Below the pieces are notes generated by a model. The model made no database searches. It saw only the letters and a program-made list of their open reading frames with translations, and was not told the DNA's origin. DNA of 15,371 nucleotides from Kiloniellales bacterium (GTDB taxonomy: Bacteria; Pseudomonadota; Alphaproteobacteria; Kiloniellales; JAKSDN01), in assembly GCA_022360075.1 (NCBI GenBank), contig JAKSDN010000626.1:1-15371 (forward strand), given 5' to 3'. A program made the translations under genes and the position numbers. Positions 1 through 6,610 of the stretch are shown one piece after another. Position 1 is the stretch's first letter; each line of letters starts with the position of its first letter.

Positions 1-1242
<1,242 letters not shown>

Positions 1243-1447
1243 GTGGCCATGCCCTTCGATAAGGCCAAAGCTACAAGTCACAAGACTCGATCACCAAGCG
1301 CTGATTCCTAACCCCGACCTCTGAACCGTCGCCGCGTAACCCGGAGAATCCCAAGCTGTCGGGTTGCTCACCGCCCCTCAGAACAGAATGCGACATCTTG
1401 TCGTCACCCCTTGACATATTGATGCTCTTTGCTGAAAAGTCTGACGT
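1243..1447. other. Intergenic gap before the toxin-antitoxin pair
   Basis: No gene or RNA was recognised here. Two weak features can be seen: a loose hairpin (AACCCG at 1338-1343 with CGGGTT at 1360-1365, a 16-nt loop and no T run), which is a poor terminator for the upstream gene, and the vapBC promoter candidate listed separately. Confidence 0.4.
1411..1439 (+). promoter_or_regulatory. Possible vapBC promoter (good -35, poor -10)
   Basis: A perfect TTGACA lies at 1411-1416. The expected -10 position about 16-17 nt downstream reads only TGAAAA/GAAAAG (1433-1439), so the promoter is weak or needs a different -10. The antitoxin ATG follows at 1448. Toxin-antitoxin promoters are normally autorepressed by the antitoxin, but I see no clear inverted repeat here. 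Confidence 0.3.
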
Positions 1448-1690
1448 ATGAGAACAACGATCAGACTGGACGACGACCTCTTGGTGGAGGCGAAGAAGTA
1501 CGCCGCCGATACGGGCCGGACCCTGACGGCGGTGATAGAGGATGCCCTCCGCGAGGTGCTGGCGCGCCGAGACGGAAGGCGATCGAGCAAGCGGATCAGG
1601 CTCCGGACTTACGGACGGGGCGGCCTCCAGCCCGGTGTCGATCTCGACGACAGTGCTGCGTTGCTGGATCTCATGGATCGCAATGAATGA
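1448..1690 (+). CDS. VapB-type antitoxin, ribbon-helix-helix protein
   Basis: An 80-residue protein starting MRTTIRLDDDLLVEAKKYA. The short N-terminal strand followed by two helices (residues about 2-40, with the second helix around TAVIEDALREVL) is the ribbon-helix-helix DNA-binding fold of CopG/Arc-like VapB antitoxins. The basic, polar C-terminal half (residues about 41-80) is the expected toxin-binding tail. By family, it neutralises the downstream PIN toxin and, as a dimer or toxin complex, represses its own promoter. Its TGA stop overlaps the toxin ATG by four bases (ATGA, 1687-1690), indicating translational coupling in the usual antitoxin-first order. The ribosome binding site is weak (GAAAAG about 8 nt upstream). 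Family placement is by fold pattern and neighbour, and the exact VapB subfamily is uncertain. Confidence 0.85.
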   Translation: MRTTIRLDDDLLVEAKKYAADTGRTLTAVIEDALREVLARRDGRRSSKRIRLRTYGRGGLQPGVDLDDSAALLDLMDRNE

Positions 1691-2115
1691 TCCTGTGCGA
1701 CGTGAACGTCCTGGTTTACGCCCATCGCAAAGAGGTCGAGCACCACGCCGAATATCGAAACTGGCTCGAAAGCACCGTTAACTCTGCCGAAGCATTTGCT
1801 GTTTCGGAGTTGGTACTGAGCAGTTTCGTTCGCGTCGTCACACACCCAAGGATCTTTCGATATCCATCGCCAATCGGTGATGCTCTCGCCTTCGCCGGTC
1901 AACTCTTGAGTCCAGGCAACGCGGTCCGGGTCTCTCCTGGTTCAAGGCACTGGGAGATCTTCGTCGGCCTTTGCCGGGACTCGGCCGTCAAGGGCAGCTT
2001 GGTAGCGGACGCCTACTTTGCCGCACTCGCGATGGAGTTCGGTTGTGAGTGGATTACGACGGATCGGGATTTCAGTCGGTTTAAAGGGCTGCGCTGGCGT
2101 CATCCTTTAGCCTAG
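1687..2115 (+). CDS. VapC-type toxin, PIN-domain ribonuclease
   Basis: A 142-residue single-domain PIN protein, the usual length for VapC. The acidic metal-binding residues of the PIN active site are all in place: D5 in MILCDVNVLVYA, E41 in SELVLS, D108 in LVADAYFAALA, and D126/D128 in TTDRDF. The toxin is therefore probably active. By family it is a Mg2+-dependent endoribonuclease, typically cutting tRNA or rRNA to slow growth when the antitoxin is degraded; the actual target cannot be read from sequence. It is translated through the four-base overlap with the antitoxin gene. Its TAG stop lies in a CTAG that also supplies the stop codon of the convergent GntR gene. Base use looks less GC-rich than in neighbouring genes, consistent with horizontal acquisition. 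Confidence 0.9.
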   Translation: MILCDVNVLVYAHRKEVEHHAEYRNWLESTVNSAEAFAVSELVLSSFVRVVTHPRIFRYPSPIGDALAFAGQLLSPGNAVRVSPGSRHWEIFVGLCRDSAVKGSLVADAYFAALAMEFGCEWITTDRDFSRFKGLRWRHPLA

Positions 2116-2780
2116 GCGACCTGCGGACCGTCCATAAACCGCAACAACACCTCGCCCGCCGCGCGGATGTGCGTCTCCGTCAGGCCGAGCGCCGCCTCGA
2201 CGTCGCGGTGGCGGTAGGCGGCGAGAATAGCGCGGTGCTCGGCCTGGGAGCGGGGCTGGTAGTCGGCGGTCTGCCAGACCACGCGAAGATAGCGGTCGAC
2301 CTGGCCCCAGAGACCCTCGATGGACTTCAGCAGGCGCGGCCGACCGGCGGGCGCGTAGAGCGCCCTGTGGAAGGCCCAGTTGGCGGCCGACCAGTCGTCG
2401 AGGGAGGCCGAGCGGTCGCCCGATTCGAGCGCGGCCTGCGCGGCCTCGAAGTCGGCGCCGCCGGCACGGGCGAGCGACAGCCGGACCGCCAGGCCCTCGA
2501 GCGCCATGCGCATCTCGGTCAGCTCCCAGGCCTCGGCGCCGCTCAGCCGGGCGACGAAGACGCCGCGGCGCGGATAGTGGGTCACCAGACCCTCGGCCTC
2601 CAGGCGGCGGAGGGCTTCGCGGACCGGGATGTGGCTGACGCCCTGGGCGGCCGCGATGTGGTCCTGCCGCAACTGCGTGCCGGCCGCGAGCGCGCCGCCC
2701 AGGATGGCCGCGCGCAGCTCGTCGGTGACCGCCGCCGTCAGTCCACGCCGTGATTTCGGGCGGTCAGAGCCTTCCAACAT
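2112..2780 (-). CDS. GntR-family (FCD/FadR subfamily) transcriptional regulator
   Basis: 222 residues, the typical FCD-regulator length. Residues 13-78 form the winged helix-turn-helix: an AILGGALAAGTQL segment, then GVSHIPVREALRRLEAEGLV as the recognition part, and the wing ending RRGVFVARL. Residues 86-210 form the all-helical FCD ligand domain. Its usual metal-binding set is visible: N134 and H138 in NWAFH, H182 in EHRAI, and H204 in TETHI. By family it binds a small carboxylate or amino-acid-like effector and leaves DNA when the ligand binds. It is divergently placed from the aminotransferase-like gene, with a 17-bp palindrome between them, so it probably controls both itself and that gene. 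The effector is unknown. The start ATG at 2780 gives a complete wHTH; the ribosome binding site is weak. Confidence 0.92.
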   Translation of the reverse strand: MLEGSDRPKSRRGLTAAVTDELRAAILGGALAAGTQLRQDHIAAAQGVSHIPVREALRRLEAEGLVTHYPRRGVFVARLSGAEAWELTEMRMALEGLAVRLSLARAGGADFEAAQAALESGDRSASLDDWSAANWAFHRALYAPAGRPRLLKSIEGLWGQVDRYLRVVWQTADYQPRSQAEHRAILAAYRHRDVEAALGLTETHIRAAGEVLLRFMDGPQVA

Positions 2781-2782
2781 CG

Positions 2783-2838
2783 TTGACTCTCAAGTTTTCT
2801 TACTGTTTATATATAATATATAATTGGTACAGAAACAA
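2783..2838. promoter_or_regulatory. Divergent promoters overlapping a palindromic operator candidate
   Basis: An AT-rich island in very GC-rich DNA. A perfect 17-bp odd palindrome, TTATATAT-A-ATATATAA, lies at 2807-2823. On the plus strand TTGACT (2783-2788) and TTTATA (2806-2811) are 17 nt apart. On the minus strand TTGTTT (2838-2833) and TATATA (2815-2810) are also 17 nt apart. A repressor bound to the palindrome would cover both -10 regions. The binding protein is inferred to be the adjacent GntR regulator, since FCD regulators commonly bind short palindromes in such divergent gaps. Promoter positions are by eye, and in AT-rich DNA chance matches are easy. Confidence 0.55.
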
Positions 2839-2898
2839 CACCACAGCGGATGCTGGCGGCAAGACTGCGACCACCGTCTCCGCCGGAAGGGAGGGCCC

Positions 2899-4056
2899 AT
2901 GACCGTCATGCGCCTGAAGGGCATGCGCGGGATCGGCGTCGACAAGATGGGCGCCGTCGCCGATGCCGCCGGCAGTTCCGAGATCTTGCGTTTGGAGAAC
3001 CTGGATACCGATCTGCGCCCGCCGGCCGTCGCGCTGGCCGCGACCAAGCGCGCGGTCGACGACGACGACGCCAACTCCTACCTGCCGTTCCTGGGCCAGC
3101 ACGATTTGCGACAGGCGGTGGTGGCGCATGTCGGCCGGGCTTCCGGTCAAACCTACGACCCGGGCGCCGAGTGCATCATCACCGCCGGCGGCTTGAGCGG
3201 CTGCCTGATCGCGCTGCTCGCCCTGCTGGAGCCGGGCGACGAGGTGGTCATGACCGACCCGACCTATATCGGCATGATCAACCGGGTGCGCGTCGCCGGC
3301 GGCCGGCCGGTCCTGGTGCCTCTGTTGCGGCAGGAGGGCGCCTGGCGGCTCGATCTCGATGCGCTGCGCGCGGCGGTGACCGAGAAGACCCGCGCGCTCT
3401 TCATCATGAGCCCCTCGATGCCCTCGGGCGCCGTGCTGACGGCCGAGGAGTGGCAAGCCATCGCCGCGCTCTGCCGCGAGCGCGACCTCTGGCTGCTCTA
3501 CAACGCGGCGATGGAGCGCATCCTCTACGACGGCCGGCAGCCGCTCCATCCGGCCTCGCTCGAGGGCATGGCCGCGCGCACGATCACGGTCGGCAGCGCC
3601 TCCAAGGAGTTGCGCATGATCGGCTGGCGCGTCGGCTGGGTCGTCGGGCCGGCGGAGATCATGGCCGACATCGCCCTGGTCAGCATCTCCGACGTGGTGG
3701 TGCCGGTCGGCATCGCCCAGGCGGCGGCCGCGGCCGCCCTGCGCGAGCCGGCCTCCGACGTCGCCGCCGCGGTCGCCGAATGGCAGGCGCGCCGCGACGT
3801 CATCGTCGCCGAGCTCGCGGGCCTGCCCCTGACGCCGGCCGCTGGGAGCTGGTCGATGCTGCTCGACACGGGCGCCCTCGGCCACGGGGCGGCCGATGCC
3901 TCGCGCCGCCTGCTCGAGCGGGGCGCGGTCGCGGCCACGGCCATGGACGGCTGGGGCCAGGTCAATGGCGGCCAGTTCGTCCGCCTGGTGTTCAGCAACG
4001 AGCCTGTGGCGCGCCTGCGCGGGCTTGGCGAGCGGGTCCGGCGGGCGCTGACGTAG
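2899..4056 (+). CDS. Class I/II (fold type I) PLP-dependent aminotransferase-like protein with altered PLP-site residues
   Basis: 385 residues. ATG 2899 is chosen over an in-frame TTG at 2824 because GGAAGGGAGG (2886-2895) sits just before it. The fold-type I aminotransferase layout is clear: N-terminal NSYLPFLGQHDLRQAV (59-74), AGGLSG (96-101), DPTYIG (120-125), the Schiff-base lysine K236 in GSASKELRMIGWRVGW, the phosphate-binding R244, and a C-terminal carboxylate-binding arginine, R362, in FVRLVFS. Several normally conserved cofactor contacts differ. The usual NPxNPTG reads SPSMPSG (171-177), placing M174 where Asn is expected. The usual DExY segment reads YNAAMERILYDG, placing N202 at the Asp that contacts the PLP pyridine nitrogen and M205 at the Tyr. 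Lysine retention suggests PLP still binds, but the reaction may not be ordinary transamination. The substrate is unknown. It is probably under control of the divergent GntR regulator. Confidence 0.85.
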   Translation: MTVMRLKGMRGIGVDKMGAVADAAGSSEILRLENLDTDLRPPAVALAATKRAVDDDDANSYLPFLGQHDLRQAVVAHVGRASGQTYDPGAECIITAGGLSGCLIALLALLEPGDEVVMTDPTYIGMINRVRVAGGRPVLVPLLRQEGAWRLDLDALRAAVTEKTRALFIMSPSMPSGAVLTAEEWQAIAALCRERDLWLLYNAAMERILYDGRQPLHPASLEGMAARTITVGSASKELRMIGWRVGWVVGPAEIMADIALVSISDVVVPVGIAQAAAAAALREPASDVAAAVAEWQARRDVIVAELAGLPLTPAAGSWSMLLDTGALGHGAADASRRLLERGAVAATAMDGWGQVNGGQFVRLVFSNEPVARLRGLGERVRRALT

Positions 4057-4191
4057 GATTCCGGCAGGCGCTTTCTTTGTTAGTGCTAACCGGGACTTAA
4101 CCGCAATCGGCTAGGCCTTCGGTCGGGGTTGGGTAGCACGAATTGAATGCTGGCTGTCCGGCCCCCTTTCTCGGCTGCCGGATCGTCGACG

Positions 4192-5022
4192 ATGCCTTGC
4201 CCGCAGAATCGCTTGCGATGCCTCGCCCTGGCCTGCGTGCTGCTGGCCGGGCTCGAAGGCTGCGCCAGCGGCGAGGCGCAGCTCGCCGACGGCAACGGCG
4301 ACGCGCTCACCGGCGCGCATCCGGGCGATCCCTACGAGGCGACGAACCGCGGCTCGCTCGATAGCAACCTCGCCGTCTACGACCATGTGATCGAGCCGCT
4401 GGTCGAGGGCTATCGCTGGGCGCTGCCCGAGTTCGCGCGCGCGGGCCTTTCGAACTTCTTCGACAACCTCTCGACCCCGCGGATCCTGATCAACGACCTG
4501 CTGCAAGGCGAGTTCGAGCGCGCGGCGGAGAGCTTCGCACGCCTTACCTTTAACACGACCATCGGCTTCGGCGGCTTCTTCGACCGGGCCTCGGAAATGG
4601 GCATCGAGCGCCATGACGAGGATTTCGGCCAGACCCTCGCGGTCTACGGCGTCGAGGACAGCCCTTACCTTGTGCTGCCGCTGCTCGGGCCGAGCAACCC
4701 GCGCGATGCGATCGGCTGGGCCGTCGATATCGCGCTCGATCCGGTGAACTACCTGCTGTTCCCGCTCTCGCTCGGCGCCAACGTGACGGCCTCGACCCTG
4801 GAGGCCTTCACCCGCGACCCGGAGCGGTTGGAGACCATGCGCCGCGAGTCGCTGGACTTCTACACGACCCTGCGCGACGCCTACGCCCAGAACCGCGGCC
4901 ACGAGATCCGCAACGGCGCGGCCCCCGACGACGCCGAGCTCGAAGAGCTCCTGAGCGGCGGCTTCGACGAGACGAGCTGGGAGCCGGCCGAGGGCGAGGC
5001 GGAAGAAACGGAACCTTATTGA
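4192..5022 (+). CDS. mlaA: MlaA (VacJ)-family outer-membrane lipoprotein
   Basis: 276 residues from ATG 4192. This start gives a compact signal peptide (n-region with R7/R9, hydrophobic LALACVLLAGLEG, then C24). An in-frame ATG at 4147 would add 15 residues and a poor, long n-region, but cannot be excluded; neither start has a strong ribosome binding site. The lipobox LEGC is atypical, with Glu at -2. MlaA-family motifs follow: DPYEATNRGSLDSN (46-59), NFFDNLSTPRILINDLLQG (88-106), FNTTIGFGGFFD (120-131), and SPYLVLPLLGPSNPRDAIG (157-175). By family, MlaA sits in the outer membrane and removes mislocalised phospholipids, passing them through MlaC to the inner-membrane MlaFEDB transporter. No mlaBCDEF genes are nearby in this window. 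The C-terminal tail is highly acidic. Confidence 0.92.
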   Translation: MPCPQNRLRCLALACVLLAGLEGCASGEAQLADGNGDALTGAHPGDPYEATNRGSLDSNLAVYDHVIEPLVEGYRWALPEFARAGLSNFFDNLSTPRILINDLLQGEFERAAESFARLTFNTTIGFGGFFDRASEMGIERHDEDFGQTLAVYGVEDSPYLVLPLLGPSNPRDAIGWAVDIALDPVNYLLFPLSLGANVTASTLEAFTRDPERLETMRRESLDFYTTLRDAYAQNRGHEIRNGAAPDDAELEELLSGGFDETSWEPAEGEAEETEPY

Positions 5023-5026
5023 ACTC

Positions 5027-5049
5027 CCCTCTCCCCTCAAGGGAGAGGG
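5027..5049. repeat. CT-rich palindromic intergenic repeat after mlaA
   Basis: A 9-bp perfect stem (CCCTCTCCC at 5027-5035 with GGGAGAGGG at 5041-5049) closes a 5-nt loop, starting five bases after the mlaA stop codon. There is no T run, so it is a weak candidate for a factor-independent terminator. In style it resembles the CTCCC...GGGAG palindrome at 5961-5982, and both look like the CT-rich palindromic repeats scattered between genes in many alphaproteobacteria. Confidence 0.5.
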
Positions 5050-5129
5050 AGATAGTGTGTCGCCGTCTTGCCAGGCAGAGTCATCCGTGCAAGCTACGCA
5101 GCCTCGGCTCGAAACCGAAGGCTCCCGTC

Positions 5130-5452
5130 ATGCTCGATGCCAAGCCCCTTCCGCCGTCGGCCGCATCCTTGCGGCCGGAGATCGAGTCCCCGGAGAGCTC
5201 GAAGATCGCCGAGACCTTCGCCCTCGGCTTCGGCCGCGCCGACGTGATCCCGCTTTGGGTCGGCGAGGGCGATCTGCCGACGCCAGACTTCATCAGCGAC
5301 GCGGCGATCGCCTCGCTCAAGGCCGGCGACACCTTCTATACCGCCAAGCGCGGCATCCCGGCACAGCGCCAGGCCATCTCAGGCTCTGTTTTGCAAGCAC
5401 AAGCGAGCGCCTTTCGGCGGCGCTGGAGCGGCTCGATCCGGTCTTTGCCTGA
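5130..5452 (+). pseudogene. Aminotransferase pseudogene with an out-of-frame internal deletion
   Basis: From ATG 5130 about 85 residues read as the N-terminus of a class I aminotransferase: LRPEIESPESSKIAETFALG, then VIPLWVGEGDLPTPDFI and AGDTFYTAKRGIPAQRQAIS. Homology stops near 5383. In another frame, from about 5384 to the TGA at 5450-5452, the sequence reads LRLCFASTSERLSAALERLDPVFA-stop. This looks like the extreme C-terminus of the same kind of enzyme (the R-x-x-F/Y-A-x-S-x-E-R-L strand and last helix). The middle, including the PLP lysine and about 270-280 residues judged from a family length near 390, is gone, and the two ends are out of frame. The gene is therefore dead. The frame can be followed upstream to a TTG at 5019, but that part crosses the CT-rich repeat and is not coding. 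It differs in sequence from the aminotransferase-like gene at 2899-4056. Confidence 0.75.
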
Positions 5453-5649
5453 GGTCTTGGTGCACCGCGGCAACCCCCTTGAAACACTTATGAAATCCTT
5501 AATGCGACCCATGCGTTTTGCGCATGCGGTCTCTGTGAATCGAACAATGGTATCGCGGCCGGCGCGGCCCTAATTGGGGCTCTCAGGAAGACTTGTTCAA
5601 TAGTGGCCGGCAAGCCGCGCGCCCCGGTCCCGCAGACAGGATGAGAGCC
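5453..5649. other. Gap between the pseudogene and the small DUF1127-like gene
   Basis: No coding potential was recognised. A short hairpin, CATGCG-TTTTG-CGCATG, lies at 5510-5526, within the region where the promoter of the next gene would be expected. TTGAAA occurs at 5479-5484, but I could not pair it with a convincing -10. Confidence 0.35.
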
Positions 5650-5832
5650 ATGGCAAACTTCTTCTTCGTTGCCGACAACACGATCCCCGGCCAGTCCGCG
5701 GCAGAACTGGTGCGGCGTGCAACTGATTCGATCTTCACCGGTGTCGCCCGCAGCGGCGCGGACCGCCGGGCCCTGCGCGGCCTCGACCGTCAGCAGCTTC
5801 AGGACCTCGGCCTCGACCGCGGCGCCTGCTGA
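5650..5832 (+). CDS. Small basic protein with a DUF1127-like C-terminus
   Basis: 60 residues from ATG 5650, with AGG at 5638-5640 as ribosome binding site; ATG 5641 is possible but too close to that site. The C-terminal half (RSGADRRALRGLDRQQLQDLGLDRG, given here in description only as residues 34-58) follows the DUF1127/YjiS pattern: a basic helix, then an L-x-x-L-D-x-x-x-L-x-D-x-G-L-x-R core. Members of this family in alphaproteobacteria are short arginine-rich proteins, some implicated in RNA turnover and in phosphate or carbon adaptation. The N-terminus (MANFFFVADN) is less typical and no arginine pair starts it, so the family call is moderate. It appears monocistronic, with a strong terminator 30 bases downstream, which fits a highly expressed small transcript. 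Confidence 0.7.
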   Translation: MANFFFVADNTIPGQSAAELVRRATDSIFTGVARSGADRRALRGLDRQQLQDLGLDRGAC

Positions 5833-5862
5833 CGACCATCGCATTCGACATAAATGTCGCCG

Positions 5863-5891
5863 AAGGGCGGGCCGCTGGGCCCGCCCTTTTT
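5863..5891 (+). terminator. Factor-independent terminator of the small DUF1127-like gene
   Basis: A perfect GC-rich stem, GGGCGGGCC (5865-5873) with GGCCCGCCC (5878-5886), closes a GCTG tetraloop and is followed by TTTTT (5887-5891). AA before the stem can pair with the first two Ts. It starts 30 bases after the stop codon. It is the clearest terminator in the window. Confidence 0.9.
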
Positions 5892-5934
5892 GTATGGCCA
5901 CTTTCCGGCGTTTCGCCTTTTCGGCGCTCCGCGC

Positions 5935-6013
5935 CAGCCCCCCTCCCGACGCTTCGCGCCGACCTCCCCCTCGAGGGGGGAGGGTTAGGGTGGGGGGCGT
6001 CCGCGCAGCGGAC
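5935..6013. repeat. Palindromic intergenic repeat cluster (CT/GA-rich plus a small hairpin)
   Basis: The core is a near-perfect palindrome around CTCGAG (CCCCCTCGAGGGGG at 5966-5979, extending to CCTCC/GGAGG on the flanks), followed by GGGTTAGGGTGGGGGG and then a hairpin, GTCCGC-GCA-GCGGAC, at 5999-6013. This combination resembles a non-coding repeat found many times between genes in alphaproteobacterial genomes. Copy number in this genome cannot be seen from one window. Confidence 0.6.
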
Positions 6014-6129
6014 AAGAGAAGTGCCTAACTCCTCTGGTTCGGATCGCTACTGCCCGAGCAATGCCGTAACGACGGTCGAACAGCCAGCGGCCAAACCCGG
6101 AAAGCCTAGACACCGTATCGGACCGAAGC

Positions 6130-6477
6130 TCACGCCGCGGCGATCGCCATGATCTCGACCTTGATGTCCGGGCTCGCCAGCTTCGACTCGACGCAGGCCC
6201 GCACGGGCGGGTTGGCCTTGTCGACCCAGGCGTCGTAGACGGCGTTGAAGGCATTGAAGTCGCCGATATCCGGCAGCCAGATCTCGACACGCAGGAGCTT
6301 CGACTTGTCGCTGCCGACCTGACCCAGGTAGGCGTCGATCTTGGCGAGGATCTCTTGGGCCTGCCCGGCGACGTCCTTGCTCCAGTCGTCGGCGACCAGG
6401 CCGGCGGTGTAGACCGTACCGTCGTGGACCACCACTTGGCTCATGCGCGGGCCGATGTCGAGGCGTTGGATGCTCAT
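6130..6477 (-). CDS. RidA/YjgF/YER057c/UK114-family protein
   Basis: 115 residues, slightly shorter than typical RidA (about 125-130). Family residues are present: R93 in NPPVRACVE, matching the substrate-carboxylate arginine of RidA, and E108 in VEIMAIAA, matching the catalytic glutamate. By family, such proteins hydrolyse reactive enamine/imine intermediates made by PLP enzymes, protecting other PLP enzymes; some relatives act on other substrates. The start at 6477 has a good GAAAGGA site (6490-6484) six bases upstream. It lies downstream of the methyltransferase on the same strand across a 133-bp gap, so it may have its own promoter. The segment IWLPDIGDFNAFNAVYDAWV is typical of the broader family rather than of archetypal RidA, so deaminase activity is probable rather than certain. 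Confidence 0.88.
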   Translation of the reverse strand: MSIQRLDIGPRMSQVVVHDGTVYTAGLVADDWSKDVAGQAQEILAKIDAYLGQVGSDKSKLLRVEIWLPDIGDFNAFNAVYDAWVDKANPPVRACVESKLASPDIKVEIMAIAAA

Positions 6478-6610
6478 GCCGATTCCTTTCTCTGTTTGAA
6501 GCTTGGTTCTTCGAGATGGCGGGGCCCGAGCCGATCCGGCGCGCGGTCGCTGCTCCCCCGGGGCGAAAGCTAACGCTTGGACGCGGCGCTGGCCACGGGC
6601 AATCCGACCG

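Noticed and set aside
1243..1447. Possible tRNA or small RNA in the gap after the acetoacetyl-CoA synthetase gene
   Set aside because: No cloverleaf arms or T-loop consensus could be traced, and only a weak hairpin is present.
1688..1693. TGATCC at the start of vapC as a second ECF sigma promoter
   Set aside because: No CGTA or TATAA-like -10 follows at 15-18 bases, and it lies inside coding sequence at a translational overlap.
5019..5573. A 184-codon open frame from TTG 5019
   Set aside because: It runs through the CT-rich repeat, then the aminotransferase N-terminus, then past the deletion in a non-homologous frame. It is best explained as a pseudogene remnant.
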